Positions 1 through 5,884 of a stretch of DNA of 6,253 nucleotides are shown in pieces. Positions within the stretch are counted from its first letter, which is position 1. Each line of letters opens with the position of its first letter. The DNA is from Clostridia bacterium. Lineage in GTDB: Bacteria > Bacillota_A > Clostridia > Oscillospirales > CAG-272. The DNA is taken from assembly GCA_017626655.1 (NCBI GenBank), contig JAGAIH010000466.1, positions 1 through 6,253 on the forward strand, read 5' to 3'. Below the pieces are notes generated by a model. That model was not told the DNA's origin. It saw nothing but the letters and a program-made list of their open reading frames with translations, and ran no database searches. A program made the position numbers and the translations under genes.

Positions 1-1134
1 GTGGCCGCTAACTCTCCCGAGTGGCTGAACAGCCTGATCCTGGACGGCATCGTGGGCGGCGTGGGCGCCGTGCTGGGCTTCGTGCCCCAGATCCTGGTAC
101 TGTTCATTCTGCTGGCCTTCCTGGAGGCCTGCGGCTATATGTCCCGTATCGCCTTCGTGCTGGACCGCATCTTCCGCAAGTTCGGCCTGTCGGGTAAGTC
201 CTTCATCCCGATCCTCATCGGCACGGGCTGCGGCGTACCCGGTATCATGGCCTCCCGTACCATCGAGAACGAGCGGGACCGCCGCATGACCATCATCACC
301 ACCACCTTCATCCCTTGCGGTGCCAAGCTCCCCATCATCGCCATGATCGCCGCAACCCTCTTCAGCAACGCCTGGTGGGTGGCTCCCCTCTGCTACTTCA
401 TCGGTATCGCCGCCATCATTGTCTCGGGCATCATGCTCAAGAAGACCAAGCTCTTCTCGGGTACCCCCGCTCCCTTCGTCATGGAGCTACCCGCGTACCA
501 TCTGCCTACTCCCGGCAACGTTCTCCGCTCCATGTGGGAGAGAGGCTGGTCCTTCATCAAGAAGGCGGGCACCATCATCATGCTCTCCACCGTCATCATC
601 TGGGCGGGCACCGTCTTTGGCGTGGCCGACGGTCACTTCGGACTCTTCCTGGAGATGCCCGAGGGCGGCATGAGCATCCTGGACTACATCGGCACCGCCA
701 TCGGCTGGGTCTTCGCCCCTCTGGGCTTCTCAGATCCCACCGCCGCCGTGGCTACCCTCATGGGCCTGATCGCCAAGGAGGAGGTCGTCGCCGTCTTCGG
801 TGTGGCCGACTTCGCGGGCATGGGCAAGCTGGCCGGCTTCTCCTTCCTGGTCTTCAATCTCCTCTGCGCTCCCTGCTTCGCCGCTATGGGCGCCATCCGC
901 CGCGAGATGAACAACGGCAAGTGGACCGCCTTCGCCATTACCTACCTGTGCCTCTTCGCCTATGCCGTCTCCCTCATCATCTACCAGTTCGGTCTGCTCT
1001 TCACCGGCGCCATGGGCGGTATCAACATCCTGTGGCTGGTGATCGCCGCTCTGCTGGCCGTCGGTATGCTGGTCCAGCTCTTCCGCCCCTATAAGGAGTC
1101 GGGGAGACTGACCCGGACCGTGAAGATCAAGTAA
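1..1134 (+). CDS. feoB: Ferrous iron transport protein B, C-terminal membrane part (5' truncated by window edge)
   Basis: FeoB imports Fe(II) across the cytoplasmic membrane. Family members have an N-terminal G-protein domain followed by a polytopic permease with two Gate domains. Only 377 codons of the permease are present here; the G domain and its GTP-binding motifs lie off the left edge. The GTG at position 1 is therefore an internal Val codon, not a start. Family signatures are clear: GYMSR at about 45-49, a first gate block GTGCGVPG at 74-81 followed by RTIE and ERDRR, then PCGAKLP at 105-111. The second half has LIAKEEVV at 256-263 and LLCAPCF at 287-293 followed by an RRE motif. Cys77, Cys106, Cys289 and Cys292 fall at positions typical of the pore. 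Several hydrophobic segments occur, for example 29-43, 110-145, 190-207 and 310-360, and the protein ends in a basic tail. The downstream FeoB-associated gene supports the call. Confidence 0.96.
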   Translation: MAANSPEWLNSLILDGIVGGVGAVLGFVPQILVLFILLAFLEACGYMSRIAFVLDRIFRKFGLSGKSFIPILIGTGCGVPGIMASRTIENERDRRMTIITTTFIPCGAKLPIIAMIAATLFSNAWWVAPLCYFIGIAAIIVSGIMLKKTKLFSGTPAPFVMELPAYHLPTPGNVLRSMWERGWSFIKKAGTIIMLSTVIIWAGTVFGVADGHFGLFLEMPEGGMSILDYIGTAIGWVFAPLGFSDPTAAVATLMGLIAKEEVVAVFGVADFAGMGKLAGFSFLVFNLLCAPCFAAMGAIRREMNNGKWTAFAITYLCLFAYAVSLIIYQFGLLFTGAMGGINILWLVIAALLAVGMLVQLFRPYKESGRLTRTVKIK

Positions 1135-1184
1135 AGATACAAGATACACGCCGAGCACGCTCGGCAGATACAAGATACAAGATA
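1135..1184 (+). repeat. Heptamer direct-repeat array flanking a palindrome, in the feoB downstream spacer
   Basis: The heptamer AGATACA occurs at 1135-1141, 1142-1148, 1166-1172 and 1173-1179, with a decayed fifth copy from 1180. This makes an exact 14-nt direct repeat (1135-1148 and 1166-1179). Between the two copies sits a near-perfect inverted repeat: GCCGAG at 1150-1155 pairs with CTCGGC at 1160-1165, leaving a CACG loop. The array starts directly after the feoB stop codon and ends just before the ribosome binding site of the next gene. It has no T-run after the stem, so it does not look like a normal terminator. It could be a small dispersed intergenic repeat, an mRNA-processing or stability element, or a slippage-generated array. 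The structure is read directly; the role is unknown. Confidence 0.8.
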
Positions 1185-1191
1185 TTTCCCG

Positions 1192-1200
1192 AAAGGAGGA
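1192..1200 (+). promoter_or_regulatory. Ribosome binding site of the FeoB-associated protein gene
   Basis: AAAGGAGGA lies 7 nt upstream of the ATG at 1208. It is a near-perfect anti-SD match and fixes the start of the small membrane protein. Confidence 0.9.
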
Positions 1201-1207
1201 AATTTCC

Positions 1208-1447
1208 ATGCTTATCTGGCTTCAAGACCATATTTTCACCATTCTCATCATCGCCGCGCTGATCGCCTTTTTCGGCTGGCTTTTGTACACCCTCATCCGC
1301 GACAGAAAGAAGGGGAAGTCCTCCTGCTGCGGAGGCTGCGCGGGATGCGCCATGGCGGGGCATTGCCACCCCCATACGGTGAAGCCCGCCGACACCGACG
1401 CGAGCAAGCCCGAGGACGCCGACTCCGCCGAGGAGGTGACTGTATGA
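1208..1447 (+). CDS. FeoB-associated Cys-rich membrane protein
   Basis: This is a 79-residue protein with one N-terminal membrane helix at about residues 9-30 (aliphatic and aromatic, ending FGWLLYTLI). A basic stop-transfer stretch RDRKKGK (31-37) follows, then a Cys/His cluster with Cys40, Cys41, Cys44, Cys47 and Cys53 plus His52, His54 and His56. The tail is acidic and low in complexity (60-79). Size, topology and the CCGGCAGC motif match the small FeoB-associated family found directly after feoB in Firmicutes. Positive-inside reasoning places the Cys cluster in the cytosol, where it could receive or sense iron leaving FeoB; that role is inference. The start is fixed by the ribosome binding site at 1192-1200. 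The stop codon overlaps the next start as ATGA (1444-1447), implying translational coupling. Confidence 0.9.
   Translation: MLIWLQDHIFTILIIAALIAFFGWLLYTLIRDRKKGKSSCCGGCAGCAMAGHCHPHTVKPADTDASKPEDADSAEEVTV
1431..1439 (+). promoter_or_regulatory. Ribosome binding site of the HMA-domain gene, inside the upstream gene
   Basis: AGGAGGTGA lies 4 nt before the ATG at 1444, within the last codons of the FeoB-associated gene. It selects this ATG over in-frame upstream starts, which would overlap the previous gene far more and add about 33 arginine-rich residues foreign to the family. Confidence 0.85.
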
Positions 1448-1701
1448 TCCGCATTACAATCAAGGTAGACGGCATGATGTGCGGGATGTGCGAGGCTCAC
1501 GTGAATGACGCTGTCCGCAAGCATCTCACCGTCACAAAGGTGGCCTCCAACCACAAAAAGAAGGAGACAGTCATCCTCACCGAGCAGGACATCCCCGACG
1601 CGCGCCTGGAGTCGGTCATCACCGAGAGCGGCTACACCTTCCTGGGCGCCACCCGTGAGGAGGACCGCCCCCGAGGGCTGAAGGCGCTGTTCAAAAAGTG
1701 A
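1444..1701 (+). CDS. Heavy-metal-associated (HMA) domain protein, CopZ-like, in the feo operon
   Basis: This is an 85-residue soluble protein. Its HMA ferredoxin-like fold begins MIRITIKVDG and carries the metal-binding motif GMMCGMC at residues 10-16 (Cys13 and Cys16). The rest follows the usual order: a helix with HVNDAVRK (19-26), a VTKVASNHKKKETVIL strand pair (30-45), then ESVITESGYTFLG (56-68), which matches the family's terminal I...GY pattern. A basic tail (RPRGLKALFKK) follows. HMA proteins of this type bind soft metals, usually Cu(I), through the two cysteines and pass them to transporters. Here the gene overlaps the FeoB-associated gene by 4 nt and ends the operon. It therefore probably serves the iron system or protects it from other metals, which is inference. 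It could equally be a copper chaperone that is only co-transcribed. Confidence 0.88.
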   Translation: MIRITIKVDGMMCGMCEAHVNDAVRKHLTVTKVASNHKKKETVILTEQDIPDARLESVITESGYTFLGATREEDRPRGLKALFKK

Positions 1702-1801
1702 TTCCCTTCCCTATCCGATATCTCCTCTGAAAAGAGATCTGCCATATATGTCTTCCTGAATTCGCGACCCCACAAACCCCGCAAAAGCGGGACAAATGAG
1801 C

Positions 1802-1844
1802 AAGCCGCCAAGCCCTGTCCGTGTGATGGGGCTTGGCGGCTTTT
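1802..1844 (+). terminator. Probable rho-independent terminator of the feo operon (first of two)
   Basis: AAGCCGCCAAGCCC (1802-1815) pairs perfectly over 14 bp with GGGCTTGGCGGCTT (1829-1842) around a 13-nt loop. TTTT (1841-1844) ends the structure, two of its bases being part of the stem. The stem is strong but the T tract is short, so termination may be partial. It lies 100 nt after the HMA gene stop. Confidence 0.65.
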
Positions 1845-1891
1845 GGTGAGCGGAGCAGGAACCTGCGTGCGGCATATTCCTTTACACAACG

Positions 1892-1933
1892 AAGGACCCC
1901 CACAGGCACAACACCTGTTGGGGTCCTTTTTTT
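1892..1933 (+). terminator. Strong rho-independent terminator (second of two)
   Basis: AAGGACCCC (1892-1900) pairs with GGGGTCCTT (1920-1928), and after one C/T mismatch ACAGG (1902-1906) pairs with CCTGT (1914-1918). The loop is 7 nt (1907-1913). Seven T follow at 1927-1933, giving a textbook + strand terminator. On the - strand the tract after the stem is CGTTGTGT, so it would be only a weak stop for the DUF4375 gene that converges on it. Confidence 0.85.
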
Positions 1934-1981
1934 ACGGGCAAATATGACTCGGTTTGCAGTTGTCCCGCGCAATCGCGTTTT

Positions 1982-2491
1982 TCATTTACATGGATCAAAT
2001 GCGTCCTTATGCGCCAGAATATACGCACAGCAAAGCCGGATCAGATCCTCCTCGTATGCATAGAAGGCATCGTCGCATTCCTCCAGGATCTCGTCAATGC
2101 CCTCCTCCTCCTTTTGGTCCAGAAGCGCCTGCCGCGCCTCGCGGTCCACGGGAATCTCGGTACCGAAAGCGGACAGCGCTCTTTGGCAGATCTCGGCAGT
2201 TTTGACGGCTCCGATGGCGGTCATGGACGCCACCACATCCCCTGCGAAGCTACCGCCGGAGTTGTAAATAAACTGGGAGAAGCCGCCGTTATTGATCTCG
2301 TCCTCCACCAAACGCACCACGAGGATCACCCGCTCGTGCGGGTTCAGCTTTTCAGCGCAGTCGCCGTAATGGCTTTTCTCCAAAATGGCGTCATACGCCG
2401 GAAATACCACGTCATCGGGATCCGGATCCGCGGTGGGGACGTCCACTTCATCGGCATTTTGATTCTTCTTAAACAGATCAAACAGTCCCAT
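1982..2491 (-). CDS. DUF4375 (DMP19-like) domain protein, function unknown
   Basis: This is a 169-residue acidic protein. The second of two nearby ATGs is chosen as the start: the ribosome binding site AAAGGAG (2505-2499) is 7 nt from the ATG at 2491 but only 1 nt from the ATG at 2497. The N-terminus is then MGLFDLFKK, a basic amphipathic start common in small cytosolic proteins of this type. An acidic low-complexity linker follows (about 14-27). The core at about 33-160 has the family pattern: LNPHERVILVVRLVEDEINNGGFSQF, a Y-N-S-G-G turn, then an MTAIGA helix and an FG...P..R region. The NNGGFxQF motif is diagnostic of the DUF4375/DMP19 group. No catalytic residues, signal peptide or membrane segment are seen. 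It lies 65 nt downstream of the large beta-helix gene. Its biochemical role is not known to me. Confidence 0.85.
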   Translation of the reverse strand: MGLFDLFKKNQNADEVDVPTADPDPDDVVFPAYDAILEKSHYGDCAEKLNPHERVILVVRLVEDEINNGGFSQFIYNSGGSFAGDVVASMTAIGAVKTAEICQRALSAFGTEIPVDREARQALLDQKEEEGIDEILEECDDAFYAYEEDLIRLCCAYILAHKDAFDPCK

Positions 2492-2498
2492 GTTCATT

Positions 2499-2505
2499 CT
2501 CCTTT
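2499..2505 (-). promoter_or_regulatory. Ribosome binding site that decides the DUF4375 start
   Basis: AAAGGAG on the - strand gives a 7-nt spacing to the ATG at 2491 and an unworkable 1-nt spacing to the ATG at 2497. The protein therefore most likely starts MGLFDLFKK rather than MNMGLFD. Confidence 0.8.
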
Positions 2506-2516
2506 CGATGGGGAAG

Positions 2517-2539
2517 CCGCGGAGACGTATCCTCCGCGG
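2517..2539 (-). repeat. Inverted repeat between the beta-helix gene and the DUF4375 gene
   Basis: CCGCGGAG (2517-2524) pairs with CTCCGCGG (2532-2539) around a 7-nt loop, an 8-bp GC-rich stem. On the - strand it follows the beta-helix gene stop by 17 nt, but the bases after it are CTTCCCC rather than a T tract. It may be a weak terminator, a 3'-end stabiliser of the glycan mRNA, or a leader hairpin just before the DUF4375 ribosome binding site. Confidence 0.6.
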
Positions 2540-2543
2540 TTAT

Positions 2544-2571
2544 AGAATACAGCGGTTCACTCCACCCTCAA
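2544..2571 (-). promoter_or_regulatory. Weak candidate promoter for the DUF4375 gene
   Basis: On the - strand TTGAGG (2571-2566) and TATTCT (2549-2544) are separated by 16 nt. Each hexamer matches the sigma-70 consensus at four of six bases. The element overlaps the end of the beta-helix gene. Transcription would begin just upstream of, or within, the inverted repeat at 2517-2539. Without it, the gene would depend on read-through from the glycan genes. Confidence 0.3.
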
Positions 2572-5500
2572 ATTGTACAGCGACACCCTGGAGTCGGTCA
2601 TGGCAAATTCCACACCGCCCTGGATCATGGGGCAATCCACCACGGCGTACTGGGAGCCGTCGATCCAGATGGACACGCAGGAGGGAGCGGTCTCGATGCG
2701 GAAGATGTGGAAGTCGTTGGAGGTGAAGAAGAAGTGGTCGCGGTAGTAAAGGGTGGTCTCCACGCCATCCACCACGTCCACCAGCTCCAGGACCTGGCGG
2801 CTGACACGGAAGCGCAGCTCACGGTAGGATCTTCCGCCGTCGCGGATCGAGAAGCGGTAGCCGTAGCCCACCAGATCGCGGCTGTAGTCGTAATGCTCGG
2901 GACGGACGGCGGCCTCGATGGCGAAGAGGGATTTTTCCCCGCGGACGGGGAGATATTTGGTGGTCTGATCGGCTGCCAGGCCTACCAGGATCTTGCCGTT
3001 CTCAAAGAAGGCGGTCACGCCCTCATCGGTGACGAAATCCTTGTCCAGCTTCTCCAGGAATACGGCCTTGCGGCGGTTCAGAAGTCCCTCCTCGTCCACG
3101 ACGGAGGTCAGGACGCACGCATCGAAGATGGCGTAGTTTTCGGGATCACACCCCACCGATCGGAAGCCGATGAAGACGTCATGCTCCTCCGCGTCATCGG
3201 CCGAGAGGGTGAAGGTCAGGGTAACGGCGGAGGGACGGGGGCAGACAAAGGTCTGCTCGGCTATGATCTCACCCGTCTGGATGCGGGAGATATAGAGGGT
3301 GGCTCCCTTCTCCCCCGTCAGCAGCTCGGCGGTGACGGTGTGGGTGCCGGCCAGCAGGTGGAGTCCCTGGGCGGCGGCTACCTCGCCCTTGTCAAAGGCC
3401 TCGATACAGCCCTTCTCCTTGTCGGCGTAGATGACGGTATGGATGCAGTCGGGGTCGCTGTTGCGGAAATAGGTCCAGTTGGCCATGCCGCCCAGGGTGA
3501 AGTCACCGTTGCGGAATTGGTTGGTGGAGTGGACGCCGCAGTCGGTCAGGACGTTGGTGCAGGCGATGGGGCCCAGGGTGCAGTTACCCACGTAGCGGTT
3601 GCCGAAGATGCGGATATTCTTGACGGGGGAATAGTCGTCGGTCTCGGTGTTGTCGAAGGGCTGCTTACCCGCATAGGGGTTGTCGGGCCAGGTGCCCACG
3701 GGGTTGACCGAGGTGAGGAAGTTATCGTAGGCGCAGACTCCGTCGATCTCCTCTCGCTCCTGGTTGGGATCCGAGGTACCCCAGGTGATGAAGGCCAGGG
3801 CCTTGCCGCCGCCCGAGTTGATGTAGGAGTGGGCCGTGGTGATGTCCCGACAGCTGTTGTCCTCCTCCATCATGTTGGTCCACCACAGGATACCGCGGGG
3901 ATCGTAGTAGTGGCAGGACATGACGATGCCGTCGTCGTTGGACTGCATGAAGCAGCGGTTGACAAAAACGTGCTTGGCACCCGCCACGCCGAAGCCGTCG
4001 CCGCTGACGCACTTGACCTCGTGGAGCTTGACGTTGGCCACGTAGACGTGGGTGGAGTGGTTAAACTCGGTGTGGTAGTTATTGGAGCGGGTGATCTCCA
4101 CGTCCTGACAGACACAGTGATCCACGCAGAAGAAGCCCAGGGGGATGCAATGGATGCGGTCGGGACAGCCCGTAGCGTAGCCGGGCATACCCACGCCCTC
4201 CACCGAGCCTGTGTCCATCATGCGGATGGTGCCGTGACCCGTCACCTTGAAGTGGTGGATGTTCGCGGCTTGGAGCAGGGGGAGGTTGGAGACGTGGAGG
4301 TTATGGGTCCAGTTGATGCCGGGGATGACGCCGTCGTGGCCGTAGGTGACCTCGTAGTCGTAGTCGTCCTTCAGCTGGGACTGCCACAGGATGGCGCCCT
4401 TCTCGAAGTGAAGCTCGGTGTTGGAGCGCAGGAGCAGGTTGGTGACGATATAGCGGCGGCCGTAGAAGTCGGACGAGCCGGGGAGGACGATGGTACCGCC
4501 TCCCGCCTTGGCTACGGCGTCGATGGCGGCCTGGATGGCCTCGGTATCGTTGGTCACGGCGTCGCCCTTGGCGCCGAAGTCGGTGACCGAGACGGTGTAG
4601 TCGGGGAGGTCGAAGGGGTAGGGGTTCTTATCGAAGTCCTCGTAGTTCTCGATGTAGAAGCGGTCGCAGAGCCACAGGGGGGCCTTGCCCTCGGCCTCGG
4701 CGAAGACCGCGAACTGGTAGGGCAGACGGGTGGTGTACTCGTCCCGCAGGGGGATATGCTCGATGGTCACCTCGCCCAAGCCGTCCGCGGGGATGGCGCA
4801 CTCACCCACAAAGCGCTTGCCCGCGGGGGTGTCCTTCTCGTCGGCCATGGTGGTGGTGTAGAGCTTGATCTCACCGCCCGCGTAAGCCGAGAGGGCCTCG
4901 GTGCCGAGGAGACCTCCCTTGAAGGTAATGGTCTCGGCTACGGGATCGGCGGTTAGAGACAGCACCTCACAGCCCACCTCGCGGATGGGCTTCTCCTGCT
5001 CGAAGGAGTAGCGGTGGATGATGATCTCACCCTCGCCCTCGGCACACAGGACGAACTGGGCCATGCGGCCGTCGCAGAACTCGGGGAGTCGGGAGAGGTT
5101 GAAGTAGTAAGCGTGAGGCTCATGATCCTGCGCCAGCTCTACCCCGATAGAGCCGTTTGTGCCCCAGGGGTGGGTGGAGGTCGCCCAGGTCAGGACGGCC
5201 TGCTTGGCGGTGGAGCGGTTCTCGATAACCATGAACACGGTATTGCGGAGGGGCATGACCATGTTGTAGACGGTATCCGAGTTGTTGGGGAAGGCGGGGG
5301 AGGTCAAACGGGTCTCGCCTTGCAGCCCCAGCACCATAGCGCCGCCGTTATCAGTCAGAGTACCGCCCTCCACGGTGTAGAAGTGGGACTGACCGCCCAC
5401 CTCGCCCAGAGTGTTGAGGACGTAGCCATAGGTCAGAGTGACCTCCACCTCGGGCACCTCCCAGCAGGGATCAAAGGGCTTAGTCTCCAACGTCATGCGG

Positions 5501-5868
5501 ACGGGGGTGAAGCCCATCTTCAGGGTGGAGAACAGGCGGGGCTTTTCGGTCATGTAGCAGACCGAGCAGAAGGACTGACCCTCCGCGCCCCACAGGGTCA
5601 CGCGGCAGAGCATCCCCTCGCCCTTCTTCTGGTTGATCATGAAGCCCGACACCTCGGCAAATCTCTTGCCCTGCTCGGGGGTGAGGGAGATCTCCACGGG
5701 AGCCGCGCCATTACGAAGAGTCAGGGCGCAGAGAGGCTCGGCGGCCTCGAAGATGAAGCGGCCTGCCTCGTGGTTCTGGGACAGGGTCCAGTTATCGGGG
5801 GCGTAGGTGTAGTCGGTCTGACGGACCTTTTCGTAGGTGTACTTGGTCTTGACAAGATAGCGGGACAT
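2557..5868 (-). CDS. Large multidomain GH28/pectate-lyase-like right-handed beta-helix protein, apparently cytosolic
   Basis: This is a 1103-residue protein, much longer than ordinary GH28 enzymes (about 350-500). Domains by eye: 1-300, beta-rich and unrecognised; about 300-420, an Ig-like beta-sandwich; 425-480, the Pectate_lyase_3 entry motif VTDFGAKGDAVTNDT with GGGTIVLP; about 480-780, beta-helix coils rich in N/V/I repeats; about 785-920, a galactose-binding-like module beginning RNGDF; about 970-1103, a LamG/concanavalin-like module with SIWIDG. The GH28 core aligns at SGDGFG (Asp624) and SNDDGI (Asp645, Asp646). The usual Gly-His-Gly is replaced by SGGGKA (685-690), and no Arg-Ile-Lys is found. 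The substrate is thus likely a uronic-acid or plant-type glycan, but the exact reaction is open (hydrolase, lyase or other). The N-terminus has no signal peptide and about 30 cysteines are present, which favours a cytosolic location. The start at 5868 follows AGAGGAG by 6 nt, 16 nt after the upstream gene. Confidence 0.82.
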   Translation of the reverse strand: MSRYLVKTKYTYEKVRQTDYTYAPDNWTLSQNHEAGRFIFEAAEPLCALTLRNGAAPVEISLTPEQGKRFAEVSGFMINQKKGEGMLCRVTLWGAEGQSFCSVCYMTEKPRLFSTLKMGFTPVRMTLETKPFDPCWEVPEVEVTLTYGYVLNTLGEVGGQSHFYTVEGGTLTDNGGAMVLGLQGETRLTSPAFPNNSDTVYNMVMPLRNTVFMVIENRSTAKQAVLTWATSTHPWGTNGSIGVELAQDHEPHAYYFNLSRLPEFCDGRMAQFVLCAEGEGEIIIHRYSFEQEKPIREVGCEVLSLTADPVAETITFKGGLLGTEALSAYAGGEIKLYTTTMADEKDTPAGKRFVGECAIPADGLGEVTIEHIPLRDEYTTRLPYQFAVFAEAEGKAPLWLCDRFYIENYEDFDKNPYPFDLPDYTVSVTDFGAKGDAVTNDTEAIQAAIDAVAKAGGGTIVLPGSSDFYGRRYIVTNLLLRSNTELHFEKGAILWQSQLKDDYDYEVTYGHDGVIPGINWTHNLHVSNLPLLQAANIHHFKVTGHGTIRMMDTGSVEGVGMPGYATGCPDRIHCIPLGFFCVDHCVCQDVEITRSNNYHTEFNHSTHVYVANVKLHEVKCVSGDGFGVAGAKHVFVNRCFMQSNDDGIVMSCHYYDPRGILWWTNMMEEDNSCRDITTAHSYINSGGGKALAFITWGTSDPNQEREEIDGVCAYDNFLTSVNPVGTWPDNPYAGKQPFDNTETDDYSPVKNIRIFGNRYVGNCTLGPIACTNVLTDCGVHSTNQFRNGDFTLGGMANWTYFRNSDPDCIHTVIYADKEKGCIEAFDKGEVAAAQGLHLLAGTHTVTAELLTGEKGATLYISRIQTGEIIAEQTFVCPRPSAVTLTFTLSADDAEEHDVFIGFRSVGCDPENYAIFDACVLTSVVDEEGLLNRRKAVFLEKLDKDFVTDEGVTAFFENGKILVGLAADQTTKYLPVRGEKSLFAIEAAVRPEHYDYSRDLVGYGYRFSIRDGGRSYRELRFRVSRQVLELVDVVDGVETTLYYRDHFFFTSNDFHIFRIETAPSCVSIWIDGSQYAVVDCPMIQGGVEFAMTDSRVSLYNLRVE

Positions 5869-5874
5869 GGTGTT

Positions 5875-5881
5875 CTCCTCT
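5875..5881 (-). promoter_or_regulatory. Ribosome binding site of the beta-helix gene
   Basis: AGAGGAG on the - strand lies 6 nt before the ATG at 5868, inside the 16-nt gap after the upstream stop codon. This close spacing supports an operon with the CBM6-like gene. Confidence 0.85.
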
Positions 5882-5884
5882 CGC

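Larger units (their letters stand above)
1702..1981. other. Hairpin-rich non-coding gap between convergent transcription units
   Basis: No credible gene is seen here. Short ORFs in this stretch run through the terminator stems and lack ribosome binding sites. Besides the two terminator-like hairpins listed separately, there is a small CCCGC-AAAA-GCGGG hairpin (1778-1791), a GCAGG..CCTGC palindrome (1855-1866) and a weak CGCG-CAAT-CGCG followed by TTTTT (1966-1982). The density of palindromes in under 250 nt suggests either stacked terminators between convergent units or a dispersed intergenic element. Confidence 0.7.

Noticed and set aside
1135..1184. A CRISPR array reading of the short repeats.
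   Set aside because: The repeat units are 7 nt with almost no spacers and a single palindrome, so there are no repeats or spacers of CRISPR size.
315..1209. Overlapping open frames inside feoB on both strands (for example 315-1094 + and 730-1209 -).
   Set aside because: They are His/Arg/Pro-rich out-of-frame shadows of the clear FeoB frame.
1345..1443. An N-terminal extension of the HMA protein to an upstream in-frame ATG at 1345.
   Set aside because: The extension is Arg-rich shadow sequence overlapping the Cys-rich gene. The AGGAGGTGA at 1431-1439 and the ATGA overlap support the start at 1444.
1833..2063. A 76-residue + strand open frame crossing the gap.
   Set aside because: It starts inside one terminator stem, reads through the second terminator with its seven T, and has no ribosome binding site.
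2707..4956. A 749-residue open frame on the + strand opposite the beta-helix gene, with a second of 294 residues at 5014-5898.
   Set aside because: Both are antisense to a GC-rich coding gene whose codon bias leaves that frame free of stops. Their translations are Gly/Val/Ala-rich and low in complexity, with no family signatures or ribosome binding sites.
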